64,000 nucleotides of DNA, taken from the NCBI RefSeq assembly GCF_035440685.1, contig NZ_DAORMW010000012.1; one strand, given 5' to 3'. The DNA is from Accumulibacter appositus. Lineage in GTDB: Bacteria; Pseudomonadota; Gammaproteobacteria; Burkholderiales; Rhodocyclaceae. Every line of letters begins with the position of its first letter. Positions within the stretch are counted from its first letter, which is position 1. This document shows, piece after piece, positions 17,756-27,700 of this stretch. The position numbers and the translations under genes were made by a program. The notes beneath the pieces are model-generated. The model did not search any database. It worked only from the letters and a program-made list of their open reading frames with translations, and had not been told where the DNA came from.

Positions 17756-18275
17756 GCGAAATGTCAGGGAGCCGATGCACTGGGATGCGCGATGAGCGCG
17801 CTTATGCTTCTTTGCAGCGCCGTCTGCTTCTTGTCAGTCAGCGCCCATAGGGGACGGTCTTGCCTAGTGCTGCCAGCCCCTAGCTTCTGGCCGCCAGCGA
17901 CGCCGCAATACGGCGATTTCTCCTGCCGCATCGGCTGCCTGCCAGTCATCTTCGTCGCCTTCGGCGACTTGCTCGCTGCACCGCGTCGTACGCCGGTGGC
18001 ACGGAAACCCATCAAGTCCCCATAGGCTTGTACCCGACTCCGCTCGTCGGTGGTACGTTCCGCGGTTTCCTCCACCGAGGCTTTTCCGACGCCTGCCCTT
18101 GGTCTCCAGGTGACACCCGACAACTCTTTGGCTACGCCGAACGAGTGAGCCGCGTGGCGTCGCGATGCCAGTCAATTGCACTCTTTGAGCACGCGTCTAA
18201 GGACTCGAATCGTGGGTCATGTCGAAAAGCCCGAAGACACACCGCACTGCGGAGCCCCAGCGGCCGTTGCGCTGC
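17756..18275. other. Intergenic region without recognisable gene
   Basis: 520 bp between the IS91 remnant and the 3' end of the reverse PEP-CTERM gene. Open frames exist on both strands, but none has a ribosome-binding site or a known motif. The minus strand from about 18180 to 17860 is rich in short hairpins and might be a fragment of a mobile intron or another insertion; I cannot support a specific call. Confidence 0.5.
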
Positions 18276-19136
18276 CTAAGACGGGCGGCTGTTCTCCGCC
18301 AGGGCAACTTGACGACGAGAGATGCATACCCCGGCCAATCCCAGGAGCAGCATCGCCAGCGTGAGCGGTTCAGGAGCCGCAAATCCTGGGATCGTAGCGT
18401 TGAATCCAGCCAAGTAGCCGCCGGTCGCGAAATTGTTCGCAGTTGGCACGCTGGACGCCGAATTGGCATTGGCGAAATCGGCGAGGGAGTCGTAGCTCAG
18501 GAGGAAGGTCGTATTGCCGAACTGGGGATCGGACTGGTAAACCAAGTGATACTGGCTCCCATCGTAGGTAAATCCAGCCAAGTAGCCGCCGGTCGCGAAA
18601 TTGTTCGCAGTTGGCACGCTGGACGCCGAATTGGCATTGGCGAAATCGGCGAGGGAGTCGTAGCTCAGGAGGAAGGTCGTATTGCCGAACTGGGGATCGG
18701 ACTGGTAAACCAAGTGATACTGGCTCCCATCGTAGGTAAATCCAGCCAAGTAGCCGCCGGTCGCGAAATTGTTCGCAGTTGGCACGCTGGACGCCGAATT
18801 GGCATTGGCGAAATCGGCGAGGGAGTCGTAGCTCAGGAGGAAGGTCGTATTGCCGAACTGGGGATCGGACTGGTAAACCAAGTGATACTGGCTCCCATCG
18901 TAGGTAAATCCAGCCAAGTAGCCGCCGGTCGCGAAATTGTTCGCAGTTGGCACGCTGGACGCCGAATTGGCATTGGCGAAATCGGTGAGCGAGTCGTAGC
19001 TCAAGAGGAAGGTCGTATTGCCGAACTGGGGATCGGACTGGTAAACCAGTTGGACAGGTACTGCCAGCGCGGTCCCGACCGATAGCAAAGCGATCCCAAG
19101 CAGGGCAGACCTGAGGCTTCGTCGAACTATGTGCAT
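18276..19136 (-). CDS. PEP-CTERM protein made of four 56-residue repeats
   Basis: 286 residues. ATG at 19136 has AGGAGA at 19143-19148 as ribosome-binding site; the frame is open further upstream but without a better start. It has a signal peptide (RRSLRSALLGIALLSVGTALA), then four near-identical 56-residue units beginning L-V-Y-Q-S-D-P-Q-F-G-N-T-T-F and containing S-Y-D-S-L-A-D-F-A-N-A-N-S and G-G-Y-L-A-G-F. The end is A-P-E-P, a hydrophobic stretch and S-R-R, a PEP-CTERM tail for exosortase sorting. Repeat function is unknown. Near-identity of the copies implies recent expansion or gene conversion. A candidate sigma-54 promoter lies upstream. Confidence 0.88.
   Translation of the reverse strand: MHIVRRSLRSALLGIALLSVGTALAVPVQLVYQSDPQFGNTTFLLSYDSLTDFANANSASSVPTANNFATGGYLAGFTYDGSQYHLVYQSDPQFGNTTFLLSYDSLADFANANSASSVPTANNFATGGYLAGFTYDGSQYHLVYQSDPQFGNTTFLLSYDSLADFANANSASSVPTANNFATGGYLAGFTYDGSQYHLVYQSDPQFGNTTFLLSYDSLADFANANSASSVPTANNFATGGYLAGFNATIPGFAAPEPLTLAMLLLGLAGVCISRRQVALAENSRPS
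18403..19047 (-). repeat. Tandem array of 168-bp units (3.8 copies)
   Basis: Unit starts at 18403, 18571, 18739 and 18907 on the plus strand. The first three units appear identical; the fourth, encoding the N-terminal repeat, differs at a few bases (L-T-D-F instead of L-A-D-F) and is truncated at the signal-peptide side. The units stay in frame as 56-residue repeats of the PEP-CTERM protein. Confidence 0.95.
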
Positions 19137-19191
19137 GGTGTGTCTCCTGGTCGCGGCCCGTAACAAGGAACTACTCACTGCGTTAATGGCA

Positions 19192-19207
19192 AGCAAGAAT
19201 CTCGCCA
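19192..19207 (-). promoter_or_regulatory. Candidate sigma-54 (-24/-12) promoter of the repeat PEP-CTERM gene
   Basis: On the minus strand the site reads TGGCGAGATTCTTGCT. The GG and GC elements have the correct spacing for RpoN, and the start codon lies about 55 bases downstream of the -12 element. PEP-CTERM genes are known to be under RpoN with the PrsK/PrsR system in related floc-forming bacteria, which fits this site. Confidence 0.5.
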
Positions 19208-19455
19208 TTATCTCCAGGTCATTGTATTGACGAGATTTTCCAAAGACCGGTATCGAGGGTCCTCCCTGTCTGTAAAGTATGCCGACACCTTTTTGGGACG
19301 CGTGCAACACGCGCACGCTAGCGACTTCTGGACTGGATTGCCGCTGCGCGGTCCCCGCGCGCAACACGCGACCCGGAATGCAGCCTCCAGGCAGGGAAAA
19401 GGTCGCCCTGGACATGGACCTGTCGGTTGTTGGATGCTTGGCGAACGCCCCTTCC

Positions 19456-19487
19456 TGGCCGCTATGAACATCTGTCCATAACGGCCA
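19456..19487. repeat. Imperfect 32-bp palindrome P1
   Basis: Half-sites TGGCCGCTATGAACAT and, on the other strand, TGGCCGTTATGGACAG differ at three of 16 positions. The half-site core TTATGGA-AG is shared with P2, 129 bp away. Confidence 0.6.
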
Positions 19488-19584
19488 TCAAGAGACGTAG
19501 AGGCGGCGAAAAATCGTGCGGCGCGAACGTCGGCTAACTGATCTGGAACCCACTGCCCGGTTCTCTCCACTGTCGGTTCAGTTC

Positions 19585-19616
19585 TCGGCCTTATGGAAAG
19601 CTTTCCATAAGGCCGA
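19585..19616. repeat. Perfect 32-bp palindrome P2
   Basis: TCGGCCTTATGGAAAG followed directly by its exact reverse complement, with no spacer. It could be a dimer-binding operator, a REP-type element or a hairpin. There is no T-run, so it is unlikely to be a terminator. Confidence 0.75.
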
Positions 19617-19828
19617 CGAGCAGCCCGTCACCCGAGACCGCCGAAGGTCCGCTCGAAGCGACAAAGCGTACGGACGGCGGCCGAGCGACCACTGACGGCG
19701 GTTGCTCGGCTCCCCGTGCGGGACAGGGATTCCGTTTTTGTGCTGTAATGAATCGAAAACCTCCACGGTCGACATGTGAGCAGGCTACGCGCGCCGCGCA
19801 TGTTGTGGCCATATTTGGGAGACTTCCG

Positions 19829-21088
19829 ATGCCCCCGTCAGTGCCATCCACAAAGGCAGCATATTCCGCAGATCATTCGCTGCGTGAGCGCCTCGCGCAG
19901 TGCTACCGCGAAGTCCGTGCGCATAGTCTGGCGCTGGCCGCACCGCTGTCACCCGAAGACCAGTGCATCCAGTCGATGCCTGACGCCAGCCCGACGAAGT
20001 GGCATCTCGCGCATAGCAGCTGGTTCTTCGAAGCCATCGTCCTGCAGCCATTTGCGGTCGGCTACAGGCCGTTCGACAAGCGCTTCGCGCATCTCTTCAA
20101 CTCCTACTACGAGTCGCTGGGTCCGCGCCACCCGCGGCCACAGCGCGGCCTGCTGACCCGCCCTTCGCTTGGCGAAGTTCATGCCTTTCGCGAGCACGTC
20201 GATGCCGCGGTGCTGTCGCTGATCGCCGATGTCGACGCCGCTGCCTGGGAAAGCGCCGCGCCGCTGCTGGTGCTGGGTCTGAACCACGAGCAGCAGCATC
20301 AGGAGCTGATGCTTACCGACATCCTGCACGCGCTGTCGTGCAACCCCCTGCTGCCGGCGTACCAGCGCGCCGGGCCTTCGAGCGTGCCGCCGACGGCAGA
20401 GCTGCCCGCAATGCGCTGGTTGCCGATGCCGGGCGGTGTTACGCCGATCGGTCATACGGGAGAGGGTTTCGCCTTCGACAACGAAACGCCGCGGCATCAG
20501 GTACTGCTGCCGCCGTTCCGGATTGCCGATCGCCTGGTGACTTGCGGCGAGTACGCACTGTTCGTCGCCGATGGCGGCTACCAGCGCCCGGCGCTGTGGC
20601 TCTCGGATGGCTGGGCGATGGTGCAGGCGCAGGGTTGGCAGGCGCCTGCGTACTGGATCTCACCCGGTGACCCGCGTGCACCATCTGCCGAATGGCAGGA
20701 ATTCAGCCTGCGCGGTGTGCGGTCCCTGGACACCCGCGCGCCGGTGTCCCATCTCAGTTTCTACGAGGCGGCCGCCTACGCCGAGTGGGCCGGCGCGCGC
20801 CTGCCCACCGAGTTCGAGTGGGAGGCCGCGTACGGCACGTCAGCGATCACACAAATGATCGGCGAGCAGTGGCAGTGGACGCGCTCGTCCTACGACCCCT
20901 ATCCGGGCTTCCGGCCCTTGTGCGGCGCGGCCAGCGAGTACAACGGCAAGTTCATGGTCGGCCAGCTGGTGCTGCGTGGCGGCAGCAGCGCGACGCCGGC
21001 CGGCCACAGCCGCGGGAGCTACCGCAACTTCTTTCCCCCGGCCGCGCGCTGGCAGTTCTCGGGCCTGCGCCTCGCCAAGGACGCCTGA
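19829..21088 (+). CDS. egtB: Ergothioneine-type sulfoxide synthase EgtB
   Basis: 419 residues. EgtB is a non-haem iron enzyme joining a sulfur donor to trimethylhistidine. The N-terminal DinB-like part carries the iron-binding histidines: W-H-L-A-H (H59, H62) and N-H-E-Q-Q-H-Q-E (H153, H157). The C-terminal part is a formylglycine-enzyme/C-type-lectin fold (LPTEFEWEAAYG, QWTRSSYDPYPGF, LRGGSSATPAGHSRGSYRNFF). Length is normal for the family. ATG 19829 is preferred over ATG 19748 because GGGAG sits 7 bases upstream. No egtD methyltransferase is adjacent, so its partner must be elsewhere or the protein belongs to a related sulfoxide-synthase subgroup. It appears monocistronic. Confidence 0.88.
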   Translation: MPPSVPSTKAAYSADHSLRERLAQCYREVRAHSLALAAPLSPEDQCIQSMPDASPTKWHLAHSSWFFEAIVLQPFAVGYRPFDKRFAHLFNSYYESLGPRHPRPQRGLLTRPSLGEVHAFREHVDAAVLSLIADVDAAAWESAAPLLVLGLNHEQQHQELMLTDILHALSCNPLLPAYQRAGPSSVPPTAELPAMRWLPMPGGVTPIGHTGEGFAFDNETPRHQVLLPPFRIADRLVTCGEYALFVADGGYQRPALWLSDGWAMVQAQGWQAPAYWISPGDPRAPSAEWQEFSLRGVRSLDTRAPVSHLSFYEAAAYAEWAGARLPTEFEWEAAYGTSAITQMIGEQWQWTRSSYDPYPGFRPLCGAASEYNGKFMVGQLVLRGGSSATPAGHSRGSYRNFFPPAARWQFSGLRLAKDA

Positions 21089-21783
21089 GCCCAAGTCGCG
21101 TGCCAGCAAGCTTCGCTGGCTGTTCTTCGCCGCGGGACCGCCCGAACTCGCGGTGACCGTCCGCGCACGCGACTGGAAAGTGCCTGGAGGAAAGAGCGGT
21201 TTCGTCGGTTTCGTCGGTTTCGGCAGCTACGGCGACCCCTTGGATTTCGCGTCACTTTCAGGCGGGGTTGTCGAAAGTCTCCCCAGGAAAGCAATATTGC
21301 GCCAGGCGAGAATGGCCGACTCGTCGATCACCATGGGCCGTGGCTGCCGCAGCCCAGGCTCTCGGGCACTCTGCGACCCCTCCCCGTGACCACTTTGCCG
21401 ATGCTTCGCTCGCTCGGCAGCGATCCACGCCCAAGCGGCCTGGCAGTGGCGCTGCGCCCGACTGAGCCGGCGGCGGCCGGCGCGACGTTGTCGGAATTTC
21501 TTACATCTGGCGTGCGGCGCCGTCTGCTGAGGCGAGTAGAAAGTCGAATAAACAAGCGCGTGTAATTTCGTTGACCGGCCGGTATAGGAATTGCTTATAG
21601 TTAGCGAAACTGTCTCTCGCGGTAACCGATCATGGTTCCTGTCGCGACAGGTGTGCTGCTGATGCGGAAGTTGCGGAGGTTGCGGGTGGGCACTGGGGGC
21701 TGCCTGTTCCTAGTGGCGTCGTGCGGGTGTGGATAGCGGTGGAGAACAGTCAATGCAGAAATCGTGCCAAGCGTGTCGCGCTG
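21089..21783. other. Intergenic region upstream of the second giant
   Basis: 695 bp with no convincing gene. It contains three near-perfect tandem copies of GGTTTCGTC around 21199-21226 and a possible promoter at 21571-21600. An in-frame GTG at 21721 and a short out-of-frame ATG at 21753 are not supported as starts of the giant gene. Confidence 0.5.
21571..21600 (+). promoter_or_regulatory. Possible sigma-70 promoter of the second giant
   Basis: TTGACC (21571-21576) and TTATAG (21595-21600) with an 18-bp spacer, in an AT-richer patch of an otherwise GC-rich stretch. This would give an untranslated leader of about 175 bases before ATG 21784. Confidence 0.35.
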
Positions 21784-24700
21784 ATGGATAGCAAAGCGCG
21801 TCCGGAAGTTTTGCCGTCGGCGGCCGGAGGGTCGGCGACCAGGAAGCCGCGGCGCAATCGCCGCGGGCTGGCGTGGCTGGGCGGCTTTCTTGCCAAGGCT
21901 TTCAGTCGGCCCGCCGCCGAGTCGCAGACACGCACCGGGCAGCTGAGCTTCGAGGCGCTCGAACCGCGCATTCTGCTCGACGCGACGCCAAGCATCCCGG
22001 TGACCCGGATCGATGGATCGATCGACGTCGCTGGCGAGATCGATCGCTACGGCTTCACGCTCAACGAAACGGTGCGCGTCGTCTTCGACTCCCTGACCGA
22101 CGACGCCAGCATGCGTTGGTCGCTCGAAGGACCGCGCGGCATGGTGATCAGCGAGCGTGGCTTCAACGTTTCCGATTCCGCCGAGCGCAGCGGTGATGTC
22201 GCCCTGGATCTGGCCGCGGGCGAGTACACGCTGAGCGTCGATGGCGTCGCCGACAACACCGGCGCCTACAGCTTCCGCCTGATCGACATTGCCAAGGCGC
22301 AGGAGTTGACGCTGGGAGCGACGGTCAATGGGCAACTCGATCCGGCCAACGAGACCGACGCTTACCGCTTCAGCGTCGCTGCTGGCCAGCGCTTCTTCAT
22401 CGACCGCTTTGCGAACACCGGCGACATCTACTGGCGGCTGCTCGATCCCTACGGGCGCACGGTCGTCGATCGCACGCACATGAACAACGACCTCGGCGAG
22501 ATGACGCTCGCCGTCGACGGTAGCTATACGCTGCTCATCGAGGGTCGCGCCTACACCACAGGCAGCGCCAGCTACAGTTTCAACGTCGCGCTGCTCGACG
22601 CAGCCGTGCCGCGACCGATGGATCTGGGTGCGCTGGTCGCAGGGCGCATCGCGCAGGCCGGGCAGCGCGATATCCACAGCTTCACGCTGGCCACCGACAC
22701 GCGTGCCGTTTTCGACTCGCTGACCGCCGACGACAGGCTACTGTGGTCGCTCACCGGCCCCAACGGCACGCTGCTTGCCGACCGGCAATTCCAGTATTCG
22801 GATTCCTACGAGCTGGCCGGCAACACCAGCATCCTGCTGCGTGCCGGTAGTTACACGCTGGTCGTCGATGGCCAGGGAGACCGCGTCGGGGATTATGCCT
22901 TCCGCCTGCTCGATCTGGCGCTCGCCCAGGTGATCGCGGTGGACGCGACGGTGATCGGGAGCTTGAGCGACGCCGGCATCGGCGTCGGTACGCCGGGCAG
23001 CGCACCGGCCACGGAGACGCGGCTTTACAAGTTCGCTGCGCTTGCCGGCGAACGCTTCTTTTTCGACGCTGAGGGCCTGTCCGGCGACAGTTTTTCGCTG
23101 CGCATCTTCGATCCCAAGGGCGGCCTGCTCGCCGGGCCGCAGGCCTTCACGAACGACGTCGATGTGTTCACCGCCGCCTACGACGGCGATTACGTGCTGG
23201 CGCTGGAAGGTCGCATCTACAACACCCGTTCCAGCGACTACCAGTTCAAGGTACAGCGTGTCGTCGATGGCAGCGCGCCACTGACGCTGGACAGCCGCGT
23301 CGACGGCAACCTGGATCATCCCGGTCAGCGCCAGGCCTATACCTTCACGCTGGCCGCGCCGGCGCAGCTGTTGTTCGACTCGCTGACTTACAACAATAAC
23401 TTCAACTGGAGCCTGGTCGGGCCGCGCGGCGGCGAGGTTGCCGGACGCAGTTTCGTGTACTCGGACTCGGCCGAATACGGCGGCAAGCCGCTGCTGACTC
23501 TGGCCGCCGGGGGCTATACGCTGACCGTCGACGGCAATCTCGACGCAGTGGGTGCCTACGCCTTCCGCCTGTTGAATCTGGCCACGGCCAGCAGTGTCGT
23601 CGCTTATGACAGCGAGGTCAGCGGCAGGCTCAGTCCGGGCAGCATGACCAGCGTCTACCAGTTTTCCGCCAGCGCAGGTGACCAGGTGCTCTTCGACCAT
23701 CTCGCGCTCAGCGCTGGCAGCCCGTACTGGCGCTTGCTCGACGAGACCGGTTTTCAGGTCTTCGGTCCCGAGCTTTTCGCCGACCGGGCGAGTACTGCTC
23801 TGCGCCTGGGCGGTACCTACTACCTGCTGCTCGAAGGTCGCAGCTGGGAAAGCGGCGCGATCGATTACCGCTTCAAGCTCGCGCTGCAGGGCAACACGCC
23901 GGTCTCTGCGCTGACCGGAACCAGCATCACCCTGGGGGCCACGGTCAACGGCACGCTGAGCGCCGCCGGCGAGGTGGACGACTATGTTCTTGACGTCGCC
24001 GGCCCGACGCAACTCTATTTCGACAGTCTGGCGCCCAGCAGCAGCGGCGCTTTCTCCTGGTCGCTGCTCGGCCCGCGTGGTATCGAGATCGCCGATCGCA
24101 GCACCTATTCCTCGGACTCCTACGAGTTCGGCAACAGCAACCCGGTGATCGACGTAGCGCTCGCCGGACGCTATCAGATCCGTATCCGGGGTGCTGGCAA
24201 CACCACCGGCAACTACAGCTTCCGCGTCCTGAACCTGGCCGACGGCGCGGCGCTGACGCCGGGCACGCCGGTCACCGCGAGCCTTGACCCGGGCAACGAG
24301 ACCGACGTCTATCGCTTTGCCGCCAACGCCGGCGACCGCGTCTTCTTCGACCGCCAGACGTTCAGCCCGGCCTACTCGGCTTGGGTCAGCTGGCGATTGC
24401 TTGACCCCTACGGTCGCCAGGTCTGGGGGCCGGCAAACTTCTACGACGACGTCGACGTCAGCACGCTGGCGTTTGCCGGTGTCTACACGCTGCTCGTCGA
24501 GGGGCGCATCTGGACCAGGGATTCGGTCGCCCGCTTTGACTACAGCCTCAACATTCAGCCGGTCGTCGATGACCCGGCGAGCGCGCTGAGCATCGGCGAC
24601 ACGGTCGACGGCAACATCGCGCATAGCGGACAGCAGAACAGCTACAGCTTCTCGCTGGCCGACGAGACCTTGCTCTATTTCGACAGCCTCAGCAACAGCA

Positions 24701-27700
24701 ACATTGCCTGGACCCTGCGCGGCCCGGATGGCTACCTCCTCAGTCGCAACCTGCAGAACTCGGACTCGGCGGATCTGGGCCAGAGCAACCCGCTGCTGCG
24801 CCTGGCGGCGGGCGACTACACGCTGACCCTCGACGGCGTTGGCGATATCACCGGTGATTACCGTTTCCGGCTGGTCGATGTCGCCAACGAGGCCGCCGCA
24901 TTGCTTCCCGGTACGGCGGTCAGCGACAGCCTGAGCGGCGCCCGCGTCACCGATTTCTACCGGTTCGACGCCGTCGCCGGCGAGCGCTACTACTTCGACC
25001 GCATCAGCTATGGCGACTACTACAACACCACCTATCGCCTGATCGACCCGCAGGGCAATCAGCTCTGGGGCGGCTACGTCTGGCCCGAAGACCAGGAGAT
25101 GAGCGCCTTTGCCCTGTCCGGGACCTATTACCTGCTGGTCGAAGGTCGGATCGGCAACGCCGCGGCGAGCAACGCCTACAGCTTCAAGCTGCACAAGGTC
25201 GTCGATATCAGCGACAGCCTGACACTCGGCCAGACCGCGAGCGGCCGCTTTACCGCGCCCGGTCAGCGCGCCAGCTATCACTTCACGCTCGTCGAGGCGC
25301 GCCGCCTGCTCTTCGACGGCCTGACCCCGAACAACGCCAATCCCGATATCTACTGGACCCTGACCGGGCCACGCGGCACCGAGATCAGCAACCGCCGTTT
25401 CTACGGCTCCGAATCGCACGAGCTCGGCACTAGCAGCCCGCTGCTCGACCTCATCGCCGGCGACTACACGCTGACTCTCGACCCGCAGTCTGACCAGATC
25501 GGCGATTTCGGCTTCCGGCTGCTCGACATTGCCGCGGCGACCGCCTTCACCAGCAACAGCGTGGTCAGTGGCCAGCTCGACCCGGCCAACGAAACCGACG
25601 TCTACCGCTTCGACGCGACCGCCGGTACGCGCTACTACATCGACCGCCAGATGCTGAGCAGCGGCGCCGATCGGCTCAGCTGGCGCCTCTTCGATCCCTA
25701 CGGTCGCCAGGTCTTCGGGCCTTATAGCCTGAATGACGTCGACATCTTCACGCTCGGCGAAGACGGCGCCTACACCCTGATCGTCGAAGGCCGCATCTGG
25801 CAGACGCAATACAGCGCGACGATAGCCTACAGCTTCAAGCTGTTGGAAATTACCGACGACGTCGTCGACATCGTTCCCGGCGTAAGCCATGGCCTCGACC
25901 AGTTTGCCACCGAGGGTCGGCTCGCTGGCGCGCTGAACGTCAACGGCCTGCGCTACGCACAGGTGGCCAACAGCGCCGATCTCGACCAGACCGGCTCGTT
26001 GACGCTTGAAGCCTGGTTCAAGGTCGACGCCTATGCCAGCACCTGGCAGGCACTGTTCTACAAAGGCAACGGTAACGGCAACCAGCGGACCTATACGCTG
26101 TGGTTGAATTCGGCGGGCTACCTGCACCTGTCGACCGGTAACAACACCAACAACAACATCAACACGGCCGCCGGCAGCGTGCTGACCGGGCAGTGGTATC
26201 ACGTTGCCGTGGTCCTCGACCGCGATAGTCCGAGCGGGGTGATGAAGATCTACCTGGATGGCGTCGAGGCCGCCAGCGGCGCTCTCGCCAAGACCCCGGC
26301 GAGTTCCAATGCCAATCCGCTGCTGATCGGTAGCAGCCTGGAAAACTACCCGACCTTCCAAGGTACGGTTGACGAGGTTCGCCTGTGGAACAGCGTGCGC
26401 AGCGCGCAGCAGATCGCCGACAATAAGGACCAGGCCCTGGTCGGCAACGAGGCTGGCTTGCTGATGTACCTGAAGGCCGACGAGAGCAGCGGCACGACGC
26501 TCGCCGACGCCAGCGGTCGTGGCAATGCGGGTCAGATCGTGCATCCCTGGTCGAGCACAGCCGGCGTCGTTGCCGGGCGCATCGATTTCGGCCAGCAAGA
26601 CTACTATCGGTTCACGCTCGGCGTTACCACGCGCCTGTACTTCGACTCGCTGACCGACAACAACAACCTGCGCTGGTATCTGAGCGGGCCGCGCGGCATG
26701 GTGGTTTCCGATCGTCCCTTCCAGTCCAGCGACTCGCAGAACGGCTTGAGTGTCTTCGATCTGGTCGCCGGCGACTACATTTTGCGCGTCGATGGAGTTG
26801 GCGATACCACCGCTGACTACGGCTTCCGCCTGCTTGACCTCGCCAGCGCCGAAACGCTGCTTCTCGACAGCACGGTCACTGGCCTGCTGTCGCCGGCGAA
26901 CGAAACCGACACCTACCAGTTCAGCGCCAATGCCGGCGACCGGCTGTACTTCGACGTTACCGCGACCAGCGGCGGCGTCCCCTTCTGGCGCCTGCTGGAC
27001 CCCTGGGGTCGCACGCTGTGGGGCCCTAACTACATGCCCAGCGACGACGTGCAGCTGCAGACGCTGCCGTTTACCGGTGTCTACACCCTGCTCGTCGAGG
27101 GACGGCGTGACGCGGGCAGCGGCAGTTCGAGCTACGGCCTGCGCGTCGGCAGGGTGGCCGACAAGACGGTCGCCATTGCGGCGGGCGTCGCCTCGGGAAT
27201 GAGCGCCCGCTGGCTCGGCGGCGAACTGGGCGGCGCTGTCGATCTCAACGGTTTCCAGTACCTGGAGGTGGCCAACAGCAGCAGCATCGACCTGACCGGC
27301 AGCCTCACCGTCGAAGCCTGGATCAAACTCGATTACTTCACCAATACCTGGCAGCCAATCTTCTACAAGGGCGACGTCAGCAGTGACTGGACGCGGCGTA
27401 CCTACGCCATGTGGCTGAACAGCGACGGTTCGCTGCATTTCGGCTCCGATTCCCGCTATACCAACACCGCTGGCGGCGTCGTCCAGGCGGGCGTTTGGAC
27501 GCATGTCGCCGGGACCATCGACCGGGCCACCGGTAGCCTGCGGGTCTACGTCAACGGCGAGCAGGCGGCTGCGCGCGACGGCATCGGCAGTACGCCTTCG
27601 AGCGCCTACGACCAGCCACTGCTGCTCGGCGGCGGGCTCTACCAGTCGTCCGACAGCAACCTCTTTGCCGGCGCGCTGGACGAGGTGCGAATCTGGAATA

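Larger units (their letters stand above)
19137..19828. other. Divergent intergenic region with two related palindromes
   Basis: 692 bp between the reverse PEP-CTERM gene and egtB. It contains the sigma-54 candidate (19192-19207), an imperfect 32-bp palindrome (19456-19487) and a perfect 32-bp palindrome (19585-19616). No gene is seen in it. GGGAG at 19817-19821 serves egtB. Confidence 0.6.

Noticed and set aside
17860..18180. Possible group II intron 5' fragment on the minus strand
   Set aside because: Hairpin-rich sequence, but I could not identify conserved intron boundaries, domain V or reverse transcriptase motifs.
18403..19047. CRISPR-like array
   Set aside because: The 168-bp units are contiguous with no variable spacers and encode an in-frame protein repeat.
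21721..21783. GTG 21721 as start of the second giant, or a short ATG frame at 21753
   Set aside because: The extra 21 residues are not typical of LEPR-XLL N-termini and lack a ribosome-binding site. The ATG at 21753 has a plausible site but is in another frame and stops after 12 codons.
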